DNA of 64,000 nt from Pascua guehoae (GCA_001600415.1 BCJX01000009.1:151088-215087); one strand, 5' to 3'. Positions 35,530 to 48,080 are shown, counted from the stretch's first letter. Numbers and translations are program-made. Notes: generated by a model from the letters alone, not told the origin.

Positions 35530-38500
35530 ATGTTCCGCGCCGCCTTCCCCGCGCGCCGCGCGGCGCTCGTGGCGGCCACGACGGCCGTGGTGGCAGGCAC
35601 GTACATTGCGACGCGGCCCGCGACGGCCCTCGACGGCCCAGGGACGGACGGGTCGTCTGTGCCCGTGACCAAGCGTCGTCCGGGGCCGCTGTGGGCGCCC
35701 ATGACGCGCGAGCAGATGCTTGCGCACCTGCGCAGTTCTGGCATTTTCATTGCGCGGACGGCGCACGGGGGACCGGTCCCGGGCATTGTGCCAAAGGAGT
35801 TTCCGCCCGTGGTCGCGGGCGACGACGTGTTTGACCTGCTGATTGTGGGCGGGGGCGCGACGGGGGCCGGGACGGCGGTGGACGCTGCGTCGCGGGGACT
35901 CAAAGTGGCCATGGTCGAGCGCGACGACTTTGCGTCGGGCACGTCGAGCAAGAGTACAAAGCTCGTGCACGGCGGCGTCCGGTACTTGCAAAAAGCAGTC
36001 ATGGAGCTCGACTATGAGCAGTACAAGCTCGTCCGCGAGGCGCTCCACGAGCGCAAAGTGTTCCTCGAGACGGCGCCCTATCTCTCGCACCAGCTCCCCA
36101 TCCTCCTCCCCATCTACACCTGGTGGCAGCTGCCCTACTACTATGCGGGTTGCAAAATGTACGACCTGCTCGCAGGCAAGGAAAACATGAACGCAGCCTA
36201 CTGGCTCACAAAGGGCCGCGCCATCGAGGCCTTCCCCATGCTCAAGTCGGACGGCCTCGTAGGCGGCGTCGTCTACTATGACGGCCAGCACAATGACTCG
36301 CGTATGAACATGGCCCTCGTCGCCACCGCCGTCCAGCACGGCGCCGTCGTGGCCAACCAGTGCGAAGTCGTACAGCTCCACAAGGAACCAGACCTCAAGC
36401 GCAACGGCATCCCGCGCGTCTGTGGCGCCACACTCAAGGACCGCATGACCGGCGACGAGTTTACCGTCCGCTGCCGCGGCGTCATTAATGCCACCGGCCC
36501 CTTCTGCGACGGCCTCCGCAAGCTAGACGACCCCACCATTCAGGAAATCGTCGCGCCCAGTTCCGGCGTACACATTACCCTGCCCGTGAGTTAGAGCCGA
36601 GCCTTGGTCGTGGTCGTAGCTGTCGCCCACGTGTGGGGGTCCGTATGGGGAGCCCACGTGCCTGCCCCAGGTGACTACTCGAGATGTCTGTCCCAGATGT
36701 CGTCTCGGTGTCTGTCCAGATGTCGTCTCGATGTCTGTCCCAGATGTCGTTTCAATGTCTGTCCTAGATGTCGTTCGATGTCTGTCTGCCCCAGGTGTCT
36801 GGTTGGAATATCTGCCGGTCGGATGTCTGCCCACATCTCGGATGTTTTCCGGACGTCTGCCACATCTCTCTCAGATTCTGGTTGTTCCAGGCTCGCCTAG
36901 AGGTCTGTCATTTTACACGTCGGTCGGGGTGTCGCCAGAACGGAGAATATGTGCCGCATCCCCAAGTTCCGTGTCCCATGTCTGTGCACAACCCCGACCC
37001 ATGCCTTGGCTGTGTGGGGTAGTGGTCATTCACTTACGTGGGGTAGCGGTCATTCACCTGCGTGGGGTAGTGGTCATTCACATGCGTGGGGTAGTGGCCA
37101 TTCACCCCGGCTGCTTCCGCCACTTGCCGTGTTCATGACCTCACCGGGTCTTCATGATGGTGTTTATGGAATCGCCCGGTCCATCTTCCTTTATGGGTTC
37201 ATGGAATCGCCCGGTCCATCTTCCTTTATGGGTTCACTTGCTGCCGGGCGTTTCCACTTCACGCCTTCATACCGAGGTGCTGTTCATGGCCCGCTCTGTG
37301 ACCTCCTGTACTCTCCTAAACACCCCTCCTTCCCCAGAAACACCCATCCGCTAACACCAGAACTACTACGGCCCCAAGACCATGGGCCTCCTCGACCCCG
37401 CCACATCGGACGGCCGCGTCATCTTCTTCCTCCCCTGGCAGGGCAACGTGATTGCAGGCACGACCGACTCGCCCGCCTCGGTGCAGCAAAACCCCGTCCC
37501 AAAGGAGGCAGAGATCCAGTGGATCCTCGACGAGGTCCGCAACTATCTCTCGCCCGACATCAAGGTCCGCCGCGGCGACGTCCTCTCGGCCTGGAGCGGT
37601 ATCCGGCCCCTCGTCCGCGACCCTGCCGCCAAGAACACGCAGTCGCTCGTGCGCAACCACATGATCAACATTAGCCCCGGGGGGCTGCTGACCATTGCCG
37701 GCGGCAAGTGGACCACCTAGTGAGTGTCGAGACTTTTGAGGTGCGAGCAGTCCAGAGTTGAGGGGTCCTGAGTTCGAGGGGTCCTGTGCTAGGCTTTCTC
37801 TTGTTACTCGAGACACTTGCTCTTGCCAAGCAGAGGCCTGGGGCTCGTGCCTGCGTGTCTGGGTATCTTTCGCCTTGTCTTGCGGCCTATCGCCCATCGT
37901 ATCCTTCCCCTTCCATTCCTTCTCACTCGCCGAGCTTCCTCCGCTGCACGTCCCCCATGCTGTGCTCCACTGCGCTTGCTCCGGGGCACTTGCGCCGCGC
38001 TGCTACCCTGCACGTCCCCGCTCTACTTGCACTACCCCGGCCCCTCACTCTACCCACTTGCCGCAGCTCTATGCTAACCTCAGCCGCGCCATGGCCGAGG
38101 AGACGGTCGACGCCGCGATCAAGGAGTTTGACCTGCAGCCCAACGGCCCGTGCCCGACGCACCACATCAAGCTCGTCGGGTCGCACGCGTGGACGCCGAC
38201 CATGTACATCAAGCTGATCCAGCAATTCGGTCTCGAGACCGAAGTGGCCAAGCACCTGTCCGAGTCGTACGGCGACCGGGCGTGGGCGGTGGCGTCGATG
38301 GAGACGCCGACGGGCCTGTCGTGGCCGATTTACGGCACGCGCATCTCGCCACTATACCCGTACATTGAGGCCGAGGTGCGGTACGCTGTGCGCAACGAGT
38401 TTGCGCTGCACGCGACCGACTTTGTGGCGCGCCGCACGCGCCTGTCCTTCCTCAACGTCCAGGCGACGCTCGAGGCGCTCCCGCGCGTCATTGACATTAT

Positions 38501-39236
38501 GGGCGAGGAGCTCGGGTGGGACAAGACGCGCAAGCGCACAGAGTTTGACAATGCGTTTGAATTCCTCAAGTCGATGGGTCTCCCGCCCAACGCACCAAAG
38601 CTCGCCCTCGACGACGTCATTGCGCGCCAGGGCAATGTTGGCATTGTCGCCGCAAAGAGCGAGCGGGCCATCTATGCCCGCTCCCACTTTAGCCCTAAGG
38701 AGCTCACGCGCCTCAAGGACACGTTTGCAAGCCTCGACTTTGACAATGACCAGCGCATCACGCGCTCCGACCTCGTGCAGGCCATGAAGTCGATGGGATA
38801 CTCGCCCAGCGTCGAGGCCGCCGACGGTATCCTCGCAGAGGTCGACTTTGGCCGCAAGGGCGAGATTGACTTCCAGGACTTCCTTGATGTGAGTACCGAG
38901 GCGCCGCTGGCGCGTCAGCGCCAGGCGCCGAGAAGGCAAGAAGCCCGGGGGAGAGATTGCCGAGATTGCCGCGGACAACAAAGGTGTCCAAGCAGTCCTG
39001 CCACCCTCCCAACCCCGCCCCCCTCCCATCACCCACAGACGCACAATCTCCCCACCACCAACGTCCACGTCCTCCCCACCCCCCCCCCCCTCCAACCCCA
39101 CACTAACACACAGATCGCCGCGGGCCTCAAGGAACTCCAGATCGAGAGCGCATTCACGCACCTCGCCAAGCTCGACGACGCAGAGGCCGGCCAGCGCAAG
39201 CGCATCTCGGCCGAGCGCTCGGGCGGCGGTGTCTAA
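35530..39236 (+). CDS. GUT2: mitochondrial FAD-dependent glycerol-3-phosphate dehydrogenase with EF-hands
   Basis: The inner-membrane flavoprotein oxidises glycerol-3-phosphate to dihydroxyacetone phosphate and passes electrons to ubiquinone. Exons are 35530-36585, 37361-37719, 38084-38888 and 39114-39236 (2343 bases, 780 residues). The N-terminus (MFRAAFPARR, then a hydrophobic helix at about residues 11-27) fits a mitochondrial presequence plus anchor. The FAD-binding GGGATGAG lies at about 107-114. Family motifs SSKSTKLVHGGVRYL, YYDGQ, INATGPFCD, PWQGNVIAGTTD and SAWSGIRPL follow. The C-terminal region carries one good EF-hand loop (DFDNDQRITRSD) and a degenerate second (DFGRKGEIDFQD), the calcium-responsive form known from animals and many filamentous fungi. 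Introns 1-3 are 775, 364 and 225 bases. Intron 1 consists largely of minisatellites, and intron 3 starts with a GC hairpin. Confidence 0.96.
36682..36790. repeat. minisatellite A in GUT2 intron 1, 23-24-base units
   Basis: AGATGTCGT starts units at 36695, 36718, 36742 and 36766, with a partial unit at 36682. Each unit also carries ATGTCTGTCC or a near copy. The units differ by a few substitutions. Confidence 0.9.
37014..37109. repeat. minisatellite B in GUT2 intron 1, four 24-base units
   Basis: GTGGGGTAG starts units at 37014, 37038, 37062 and 37086, exactly 24 bases apart. Each unit contains GGTCATTCAC or a one-base variant. Confidence 0.93.
37166..37235. repeat. perfect 35-base tandem duplication in GUT2 intron 1
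   Basis: Two identical units (37166-37200 and 37201-37235) start ATGGAATCGCCCGG and end TTATGGGTTC. This is the third tandem array inside the same intron. Confidence 0.93.
38900..38929 (+). repeat. intronic hairpin after the third GUT2 donor
   Basis: GGCGCC-GC-TGGCGC pairs with GCGCCA-GGCGCC across a short GTCA loop, with one two-base bulge. It starts 11 bases into the intron, after GTGAGTACCGA, and is followed by GAG. Confidence 0.7.
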
Positions 39237-39240
39237 GCCA

Positions 39241-39300
39241 GTGTCCGAGTCGGTGTCGATCCCGGTGTCGATGCCGGTATCGATGCCGGTATCCAAGCCG
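39241..39300. repeat. five 12-base units just after the GUT2 stop
   Basis: Five consecutive 12-base units of the type GTGTCGATGCCG fill 39241-39300, starting four bases after the TAA of GUT2. The 12-base length and the position suggest a 3' UTR microsatellite. Confidence 0.85.
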
Positions 39301-40179
39301 CCCCGAGTCGTCGGGCTTGGGCGCGAGCGTGCAAAAGTGGCCAATGCGGTCAAGGGGCCTACTGTACTGTACAGTGGCCAACGGTGGCCAGTGGCGTCAC
39401 CATGGACAGACGACAGAGCTCGTATTAGTTGCGAGGCTGCGAGTGGAGGATTTCTTTTCGAGTGGATGTGTACAGTACCATTATTTTTGCTATGCGAGAC
39501 GATACATAGAGCTGTGCTGCCAAGTGACCAAGTGGGGTACAACAGGTGGAGACGTGAGAGGTGCAGACGCACGGGAGACAGATGTGCAAGGCTATGCAGA
39601 GAGGCACAACGAGGTGCACAGAGGTGCAGACGGGTACAGACATAGGCGCTGCCCGTGAGGTGGTGAGTTGTTGCAGTTGTTGCTCTTGCAACAACTGGAG
39701 GTGCGGCGAGGTCCTCGTTACGAGTTTGTGAACTGCCGCTACCTGCGCCCTCTGCCTGCGAGTGGTCTTCTCTCCCGCCCTCGGCCCCAGTCGCACTCAT
39801 GCTCGTAATGCCCCAACACACCCTCCTCGTCGCCATTGTTCGTGCCGCACCGCAAAAAGACTGGATATCATGCAGTGCATCTACTCGTCACCCTGTACTG
39901 TATCGTCGATCCTGGCACGTGCCCGCGTCGTCGCCCGCGACCACGATCGTGTCCGCGACGTGTCGACGCGCTCGGCACCACCGTGGTCACACCGTTCCCA
40001 GACATCTTGCCTGTTCCATACCGCTTACCTGCTCCACAGGCTACGCTCGCTCCTGGGCCATCCCGACGCTCCACTGTCTCTGCACGACACGCCCGCGTCG
40101 CACGACGCACGCGCGCCGCACATTCACTGAGCTTGCTGCGCCCGCTCGCACGCCGCTCGCTGCTCTCGCGTGCTCGCGC
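39301..40179. other. convergent region between GUT2 and NIC96
   Basis: Holds the 3' ends of two genes read toward each other. No additional gene is supported. Open frames entering from the right are antisense to NIC96. Confidence 0.5.
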
Positions 40180-43100
40180 TTAGAAGAACGCACTCATCGA
40201 CGACAGCTGGCGGTACACATCAGGACCGAGCCTGAGCCTGAGTGTGCTGGCAAACTGGATGAGACACTGCGCCTGGTGCTTGTACGAAGCGAGCTTTTCC
40301 ATGCGTGCGTGGTCGCCATAGGGGGATTCGCGGAGGGCCTGGCTAAGGCGGTGGAGGCACTTCATAGTGGTGACAATGACGTCGTCGAGGTTGGACACGA
40401 CGGGCTTGTCGAGAACGTCGCGGAAGCGCTGGGCGTAGCGTGCAATCTGTGCCTTGTCATTGTCGAGGGGCAGAATGTCCGTGGCGCGGAGCGTCTCGAG
40501 GGCCTGGTCAGGGCGGTCGTTGGCGTACTGTCGCAGCGCAGCCTTGAGCTGGAGGAGGAGCGTGAGTGTGTCCCATGCATTCTGGGGGATGCGCGCGCGC
40601 TTGGCCATGTCGTGTGCGTAAACGGCGTGAACGCGGGATGCGAGGCCCTCAAGATCAGACGCGCCGCCAAATGCACCAGAGAGCCCGACGGCCGACGGCG
40701 CCGCGGCATCCGAGAGGGGCGCACCTGCCGAGCCGAGGCTGTGGCCCAGGGCGCGGTTGACGGCTTCGACGACGCGGTCGTACGCTCCCGACAGGTGGTA
40801 CAGCTCGACACTGTCGGCGAGCGATGCGTCGACGGCGGCCTGCTCGGCCGCAGCCAGCACCACCTCGCGCATATAGTCGGCCTCGTCCGACAGCCGCAGA
40901 AGGTCGAGGTCGCGCTCAATCACGCCCGTCTCCTTTGTTCCGTCGGCGCGCACGCTGCCCAGCAGCTTGGACCATGCACGCGACCCAATCACAATGTCGC
41001 GCACCAGATCCAGGGCGAGCTGGCGCTGGGCCGGTCCGGTTGGGTCGGGTGCGTCAGACGCAAGCGCAACGAGGTACGCGTACTGCAGCGCGGCGACGGG
41101 CTCGACCTTGTGGAACGGCGCAATATACACCTGCACGAGGCGGCCAAAGTTGAGGTACGTGAGGTCGTTCTCGACCGTGACTGTGAGTTAGCTGGGAACG
41201 CCTTCTCGTCTCGTCCTCGACTACTCACGAATCTCGCTTTCGCCCGTCTTGGCAGGGACACGCAGCAGGCCATAGTACTGCAGTGCGACGGCAAAGTGCA
41301 CGGCGTCAATCTTGAGCTGCGGCTTCGAGTAGAGGTACGCGACGGCGCGCTCAAACTGGGCCGTATACAAGAGGAGGTTGAACCATGCAAACGGCCGTGC
41401 GCCGCTGGCGTCAAACTTGTCCGCGCCATACTTGAGCACGAGCTTGGCCAGGTCGGCGAGGTCGTACTGCTCCTGGGGCGGGTCGCCGTCCTTGTTTTCA
41501 CACGTCAGGCTCAGCTGGAACCACACCCAGTCCTCGGTCGTCGCGGCCACCTTTGCAGTCTTGCGAGAAAGCTCAAACCGCCCAATGAGCTTGTAGAGCG
41601 CATACTTGAACTGGTCCACCTGGGGGTTGTTGCGCACGTGCGCATTAAAGTCGTTGTACAGCTGGTCGCGCTGAACCTTGGGCAACCGCCGTTCCGTAGA
41701 CGAAAGGAACGTCTTGAAGGCGCCCGGGAACGCCCAGTCCTCTCTGGTCACCGCGTGCTGGTGCTGCTCGACCAAAGACAGTGCTTCCGACGGGTAGCCT
41801 GCGCGCAGCAGGTAGTAGACCTGTGCCCACAGCTTGATACCTGTTACCGTCTCGAGCTTGTACATCTCCTGTGCCTCCTTGCTCCGCAGCGTCACGTCCA
41901 CATAGGCCCGGACCTTGTTGGCGATGCCAGGCACGCCACCCAGCGCCGCCTCCTTGGGGTTCCGCGCAATCGTGTCGTCAATGTGCTTTTCAAAGCTGCC
42001 GTTAGATAGAGTCCTCTACAGCATCTGCTACTCACTCGAGCTCCAAAAACTGCCGTGCGCCCATCGCAAGTCGCCCGTTGAGCAGGACCGACTGGTTGGA
42101 CCCGCGCTCCGAGAGGTACGCTTGCGCATACTGCCGCTCAGTGACGGGCGCCGGTACCGCCAACGTGTTTGGGTCATACTTTGCTTCCGAGGCGACCGAA
42201 GGCTCCTGCGCCATGTGCGCAAGAATGTTGTACGCCGTAGGAAGCATGGGATACTTTTGGTCGCCCTTGACCGTGGCCTCGAGTGCGAGGCACAGTTCGT
42301 ATGGTTCGCGCCGCAGGCGACGCTGGTTGAGCGTGCTCACGACCTTTTCATACTTCATCGCCTTGTTGTGCATGACCAGCCCGCCCTCGCGGCCCTCGAC
42401 GCTGCTCTTGCCCAGCGTGCTCTGTGCCAGTGGGAACCGCCGCGTGCTCACGTCCAGCCCCAGCCGGCTGCGACCCAGCGCAGACTCGCCCAGCCGCGCA
42501 CCTGCGCTCGCCGAGATGCGCGCCAGCTCGTCGTCCGTCACGCCCAGTTCGTCCTGCAGCACGCGGCTCTTTTCCGCTTCCCAGTTTTGAAGGATGCGCT
42601 TTTGGAACTGGTCCTGGAACGCCTTGACCGTCTGGGCGTTAGCAAGAGTTGCGCTTGTACATAAAGCAGCAGCCCGCAGATACCATTCCAGCACCCAATG
42701 AGCAACCAACACCCCTCAATCTACTCACCTTCTGGCGCTGCACCTCGATACCCGACAGAATGACCATCTCGTGCCAGTTGCGTCCCCATGCGCCAACATC
42801 GGCGTCGCCCACGGCGTACGCGGGTCCGAGGTCACCGAGGGGTGCGATGCGGCCGGCAGTCTTGCGTTTCCGCGTAGGACGCGAGGTCGTCGATGCCTCA
42901 GCCATGGCCGCTTCCGATGGCAACTGGGCGATTTCGTGGCTCAGGCGCGACGTGTTGATGCCGAGGTTGGACAGGAGCGTGTGACTGGGGGTCAGTGATG
43001 TGACCCGGAGAAACGAGGCAGGCGCAAGCTCTATCATGAGGAACAAGAGAGCAACCGCGGGTTGGAATGCCAGTTATTTATGCTCTGGCTGTAGCAAAGG

Positions 43101-43414
43101 CTAGTTTATATGCGGCGGCAAACTGCACGAGCAGCAGCACCGCCAGACACCACACACTGCCCATTGTTTAAGCTGCACAACGCTCGATTCAATAACACTC
43201 ACCCCTCGCCATTCGCCGTCTTTGAGCGCTTGCCCTTTCCTGCAGCAACCTCGGACATGCGCTCAATCTCGTCGATACCAAAGCGGATCTGGGGAAGCTC
43301 GGGGTCGCGGTCGTCGTTGAGCGAGTTTGCCTTTGCGAGAAGCGACGACAGGGTCGAGCTCGCGGGCGGCCGCGCGGGGCCGCCATACGACGAGCCGTAG
43401 ATGCTACCCTGCAT
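40180..43414 (-). CDS. NIC96: nucleoporin Nic96/Nup93
   Basis: This linker nucleoporin of the inner ring of the nuclear pore anchors the Nsp1-type channel complex and binds Nup188/Nup192. Exons in transcript order are 43414-43203, 42984-42729, 42631-42036, 41995-41229 and 41180-40180 (2832 bases, 943 residues). Introns are 218, 97, 40 and 48 bases. The helical solenoid shows family segments such as WAQVYYLLRAGYPSEAL, FPGAFKTF, QFKYALYKLIGRFELSRK and TTEDWVWFQLSLTCE. Near the N-terminus lies a basic segment, SRPTRKRKTAGR, and before it the short helix region SSTLSSLLAKANSL, in the position where Nic96 proteins carry their partner-binding helices. The C-terminus ends SMSAFF. The start at 43414 gives a normal N-terminus. 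SEC4 is divergent from a shared region of about 990 bases. Confidence 0.9.
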
Positions 43415-44402
43415 CGTGCAAGATGAGCCGTGCCGAGGAGAGAGGATTAGGAGAGGGGTGAAGGAGAAGGAGATGGAGTCCACAGATGGAGAGGTGTGGT
43501 TGTTGGTGAGTGTTGGCGGGTGGCAGGTGTGCTTGTGTTGTCGATGGAAATCGCTCATGCCTTCCTTCCCTTATTGATCTGCCACTCGCCAGCCTAACGG
43601 AATATCGCCGTTGGATCCACGTGGTTTTGGTTCCGTTAGATATCTGATGGGGGGGGGGGCGGGAGTAAATGACGACGAGAGTGGAGTGGAGTGGAGTGGA
43701 TCGACAGATGGCAGACGTCGATTCAGGGAAAACCCCACGTGAACCGAAGACGACTTGTACCCTGTAATAACATGCTACAGTGCAGCATGCAGCAGCAGTA
43801 AGGGAACGAGGGAGGAACCCGCTCAGACCGCCACCCGCTAAACCACGCGAATGACCAGGCGTACCGCGTAGAGGCGTGGAGGGAGGGCACCCGGGCCCCA
43901 GGAAGGTACCATCCTGCCTGCCACCTCGTCGCCCGCCCCGCCCGCCCCTTGCGCCTGTTGCCTGTTGGATCTCTCCCCGCACAATATACGTATTCATTTG
44001 CAGGCTGCAGCCTACAGTAGTAGCATTTAGACGGCTGGAATTAGGGTGAGGGATTTGTATTTGAAAGACTTACTACTATTGTATTACGACCTCACACCAC
44101 CCTGGTCGACCCACCCCTTGTCACCCCAGCCAGGTGGCCAGCCCCTAGAGAGTCCACGCGCGCCACGCCGCGACGCTGCACTGTGCTCACGCCACCAACC
44201 CATTACCACCACCTACCACCACACCACCACCACCACACACACCTCAAACCTCGAACCACACCCACTTTGCATTATCCTTGTTCATTCTTTCTACATCAAC
44301 AACCACCCAGTTTCCCCCTTTATTCAACTCTCTCTTCTCGACCCTCCTCCTTCTCTTTCCCCGACCCTCAACCCCACCGCCGACACCGGCACCACCCACA
44401 CC
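43415..44402. other. divergent promoter region NIC96/SEC4
   Basis: No gene is supported. It contains a G run (about 43651-43660), GTGGA pentamers at about 43680-43700, and a pyrimidine- and CCA-rich leader before SEC4 (44190-44400). Confidence 0.45.
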
Positions 44403-46129
44403 ATGGCCGGACCCCACTACGACTTGTACGTCGCATCGCCCCATCCCATCGCCGAACTTGCCCTTGAACTTGCACTTGCGCGTCTGCACTAGCGCCCGCG
44501 CCTGCGCCGCTCGGTGCGCTGCCCTCGTGCCGCGTCGCACATGCCGCCGCCGGCACGCGTTCTCTGCTGCGCCTTGGCCTCACCCTTGTTTCTTGCACCG
44601 ATCGCTGACGTGTAGCCTCATCAAGCTCCTCCTCATCGGCGACTCGGGTACGTTTGTCGATGCCTGCTGCGGTATCGTCTTCCGATGCTGCGACTCTTGA
44701 CGACTCGGACGGGCGATTCCTTCACGTCGCTTGTACATTTGGGCGACACTTGCTCTGTCTGGATGCTTGTGTCACGAAAGTCACAGCCGCCTAGCTCTCT
44801 CGTGTAGCTGCAGGTCGCGGTGCTGTATCCTCGCCGCCAAATGAACCGCCGCCACCGACCACGATGCGCCGAAACACCTTACTGACACGTCACAGGCGTC
44901 GGCAAGTCGTGCCTCCTCTTGCGTTTCTGCGACGACTCATGGACCCCGTCGTTCATTACGACCATCGGTATCGACTTGTGCGTGTCGTATTGTGCCCTGT
45001 CGCGTGTCATACCGCGTGTCATGACGCGCCGTGGTTCCGTCGTATCTGGTGCCATTCTCCAGTCGCATGTCGTGAAAGCGGATGCTTTGGGGTCGACAGC
45101 GAGTGTGCTCAATGAGGCGTATGCGCACTCGTGGCCGAGCTAGTCTGTGCCGAGCCCAGCGCGGTGGCCCAAGAGCTCAGATCTCCGAGAGAGCGATCGA
45201 CCGCCGCAGTCTGGCCACCGGGTATTGCTTGCCCAAAGCCCATTTTCTCCACGCGCTCCCAAGCACCGCACGCGCTCTTACCAGCACGGATTCCATGCTG
45301 ACACGATGCAGCAAGATCAGGACCATTGAACTCGATGGCAAGCGCATCAAGCTCCAGATTGTGAGCATACATTGGCACGACACGAAGTAACCCATACTGA
45401 CATGCACAGTGGGACACTGCTGGCAAGTCGCAACCGGAACCCACGCCCGCAACACCCAACTAACCATTTAGGACAGGAGCGTTTCCGCACCATCACCACG
45501 GCCTACTACCGCGGTGCCATGGGTATCCTGATCGTGTACGATGTCACCGACGAGAAGAGCTTCTCCAGTGGGTTGACATACCCGGCGTGAGTGCTAACCC
45601 GCGCAGACGTCCGCACGTGGCTCGCGCAGATTGAGCAGCACGCGTCGCCCAACGTGAACAAGATTCTCGTTGGCAACAAGTGCGACTGGGACGAGAAGCG
45701 CGCCATCACGGTCGAGCAGGGTCGGGAGCTCGCGGACGAGTTTGGTCTGCGCTTTATCGAGACTAGTGCCAAGGCGAACGAGGGTGTGGAGGAGGCCTTC
45801 TTCACGCTCGCGAGGTGAGTCTGGTGCGATGTGACCAGTGGTAGGGAGGGAGTGGGACTGGAACATGTGCGTGGAGGCGGGTGGTACTGGACAAGGTCTT
45901 TGCCATGTTTCCATGTGCCAGTCCTTCTTTGTCTGCGTACCTGATGCCTCCACCTGTGCACCCGCACATGTCGCCCATATTGCCGTGAGCCCACTAACAA
46001 CGCAGGGACATCAAGACTCGCCTGATCGACTCGCAGCCCCAAGCAGAGCAGCCCGTCTCGCTTGCCGCCGACCGCGGCGTCAACGTTGCCGCCAAGCCAA
46101 ACACGACGTCGAGCGGCGGCTGCTGCTAG
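44403..46129 (+). CDS. SEC4: Sec4/Ypt2/Rab8-family small GTPase
   Basis: This Rab GTPase directs secretory vesicles to the plasma membrane and is activated by Sec2. Eight exons (44403-44425, 44616-44647, 44896-44977, 45312-45360, 45410-45422, 45472-45567, 45607-45814, 46006-46129) give 627 bases, or 208 residues. All GTPase motifs are present: GDSGVGKS (P-loop), the switch I TTIGIDFKI, WDTAGQERF (switch II), NKCD and ETSAK. The tail ends GGCC for double prenylation. The effector sequence and [15 protein letters not shown] are typical of Rab8/Sec4. Introns are unusually dense. The fifth exon is 13 bases, and the intron after it (45423-45471) starts with GCAAGT instead of GT, a GC-AG intron ending CTAACCATTTAG. 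Every junction restores an invariant residue. Confidence 0.96.
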
Positions 46130-46410
46130 AGCTCCAACTCGACACGATAGCACACGGCGAGTCTGAGCCACCAGCACCGATTTGAGTTTTGTTGTGCGGA
46201 CGACGCACCCTTCTTGTACTTGGGCGGCGGCCGCGTTGGTGTCTGGTAGAGTAGGAGGTGCACGCCCGCCCGCGCTCGGGCTCGCTCTGGTACTAGCTCG
46301 CGGGCGGACGATAGCCGGGGTGCATGTTTCTTCGATCGCGCCATTCATCGGCGATGTATTGTACTGAGACGTAGGCCGGGAGATGAACACATAGACTGGA
46401 ACAGTGCGCA

Positions 46411-46435
46411 ACAATGCGAGCGCAGCGAGCGTTGT
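46411..46435. repeat. hairpin of the CGA-GC-GCA-GC-GAG type
   Basis: ACAATGC at 46411-46417 pairs with GCGTTGT at 46429-46435 (one T-G pair) around a core CGAGCGCAGCGAG. The core matches the hairpins found just inside several introns of this window. Confidence 0.6.
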
Positions 46436-48073
46436 GCGCGCGGTTTGGGCAAAGGAAGACTACCTCGTCGCACAATTCTGGTTGTGCCTTGAGCACAGTA
46501 CAGTACGGTACGGACACACCACCAACTATGCGGAGACTGTGGCTACCGCATACTCAGCCGTACAGGACTAAAGGCCAGGTAAGTGGTCCAACGAGAAGTG
46601 CCTCTTGGGTCTCCGCGTCAAATGTGGCTATCTCGAAAAATCACAAGGAGTAACCACAGCACACGTTAAGGAGACTGGAAGAGCTGCCCGGCGACGAGTC
46701 CGCTGACGCGTGCTTGCTCGATAGCGTACGTGTGGTTTTACAGACGCAGAAAGTTGCTTCAAGGTAGGTATTTCACCTTGATCAAATACTGTTACACGAT
46801 ACCGTGACGTGTCGTACTGTTGTAGACACGTGTTGACCAGGCAGCAATTGGTGCTCGAGCGGAGGTGCTCGAGCGCAGCTGGATTATTTTTCACAACGAG
46901 GTCCATGCGACCGACTTTGGCTAGACCCCTTTGTGAGCCCAGCACTGGTCCGGTTTCATGGACTTGATAATATTTCTGGTGTCTTGGTCGTGTGCATTGG
47001 TGACTCGTAAGGTTCGATGGCGAGGACGACGTGGAGTCTGCCAGTATGCACCCCTGGTTCATTGCCATTGTGGCACTGGTGAGAGACGTCGCATGTGAGC
47101 GCCTTCAACCCGTATTATGGCAGCTGGTCAACGGGCGTTGGCTTTGTTCCTTTCGCATGTCGACGAGGATCATCAGTACAGTACTGCGACCGATCGAAGG
47201 CGAGGTCGGAAGCCTCTTGTCTCTATCCATGAGCGACCGGGATGTCCATAAGGGTAGAGCACAGTCAATGTGACATCTCCATGATGGCTTGACGACTCAG
47301 CATGGACCCGGCTTGGGAGTTGATGAACTTGTGGTCCTTTGCTGATCGAGGTACATCCAAACTCAGGCGACATGAGGCCGAGAACACATGTCGGCAGAAC
47401 AACCGAAACCCCCACATGTATTTCAGCAATTCAGCAAGCTATTGTACGCCGCGACGCATGCTCGCCTGTATTCCGACAGCTCACGTGCAAATACGACGTC
47501 CTCGCGGCCCAATGCCAAACGCACTGTTCGTATGTGCCTTCATAGCGGAGCAGACCGGCGTCCTCGTCATGAGCACGATGTGACTACTCAGAGGTTCATG
47601 ACGTTCATAACGCGGCCATGTCATCGAGACCGCAATCTTATTAGAGCACAAACCTTATCACCCTCAACGGCATGATAAGACTCGACTGTGCTGTCACGAG
47701 TGTCGGCTTGGCTCGAGGTCTGGCACAACTTCAAAGACGATTGACCCGCCAGTGTTGCACTTGGGTCGCAAAGCTCGGTGCTCGATCTCGGATGCGTCCT
47801 TGAAAGTGCAGTGTTGGGATCGTCTTCGCTAGCTTCGCTCCAGCACCGGTACCGTACAGGCTTTGCCAAGAGTCCACAAGGTCATATGACAAAGGCTGCA
47901 AGCCAGGCTCGAGCACATAGCACAAGGCACTTGAATGCTAATGTTTATTTCGTCCTCGCAACTGGACGACATTGTCCTTGTCGACGCCGATCGTCATGAC
48001 AGAGTTGGTTTGGGCGGGCAAGTGTTGCCGTCTTGGCAGCTGACGGGGTTCATGTCACGGTGCCAACGGCAGA

Positions 48074-48080
48074 TATATAA
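48074..48080 (+). promoter_or_regulatory. TATA box of the defensin-like gene
   Basis: TATATAA stands 134 bases before the ATG of the secreted-peptide gene. It is followed by a pyrimidine-rich, A-ending leader. No other gene here has such a clear TATA element, which fits an inducible, highly expressed gene. The role is inference. Confidence 0.5.

Noticed and set aside
39799..42009. A long open frame (736 codons) on the + strand
   Set aside because: It lies exactly opposite NIC96 exons. Strong C/G third-position bias leaves the antisense frame free of stops. The translation shows no family motifs.
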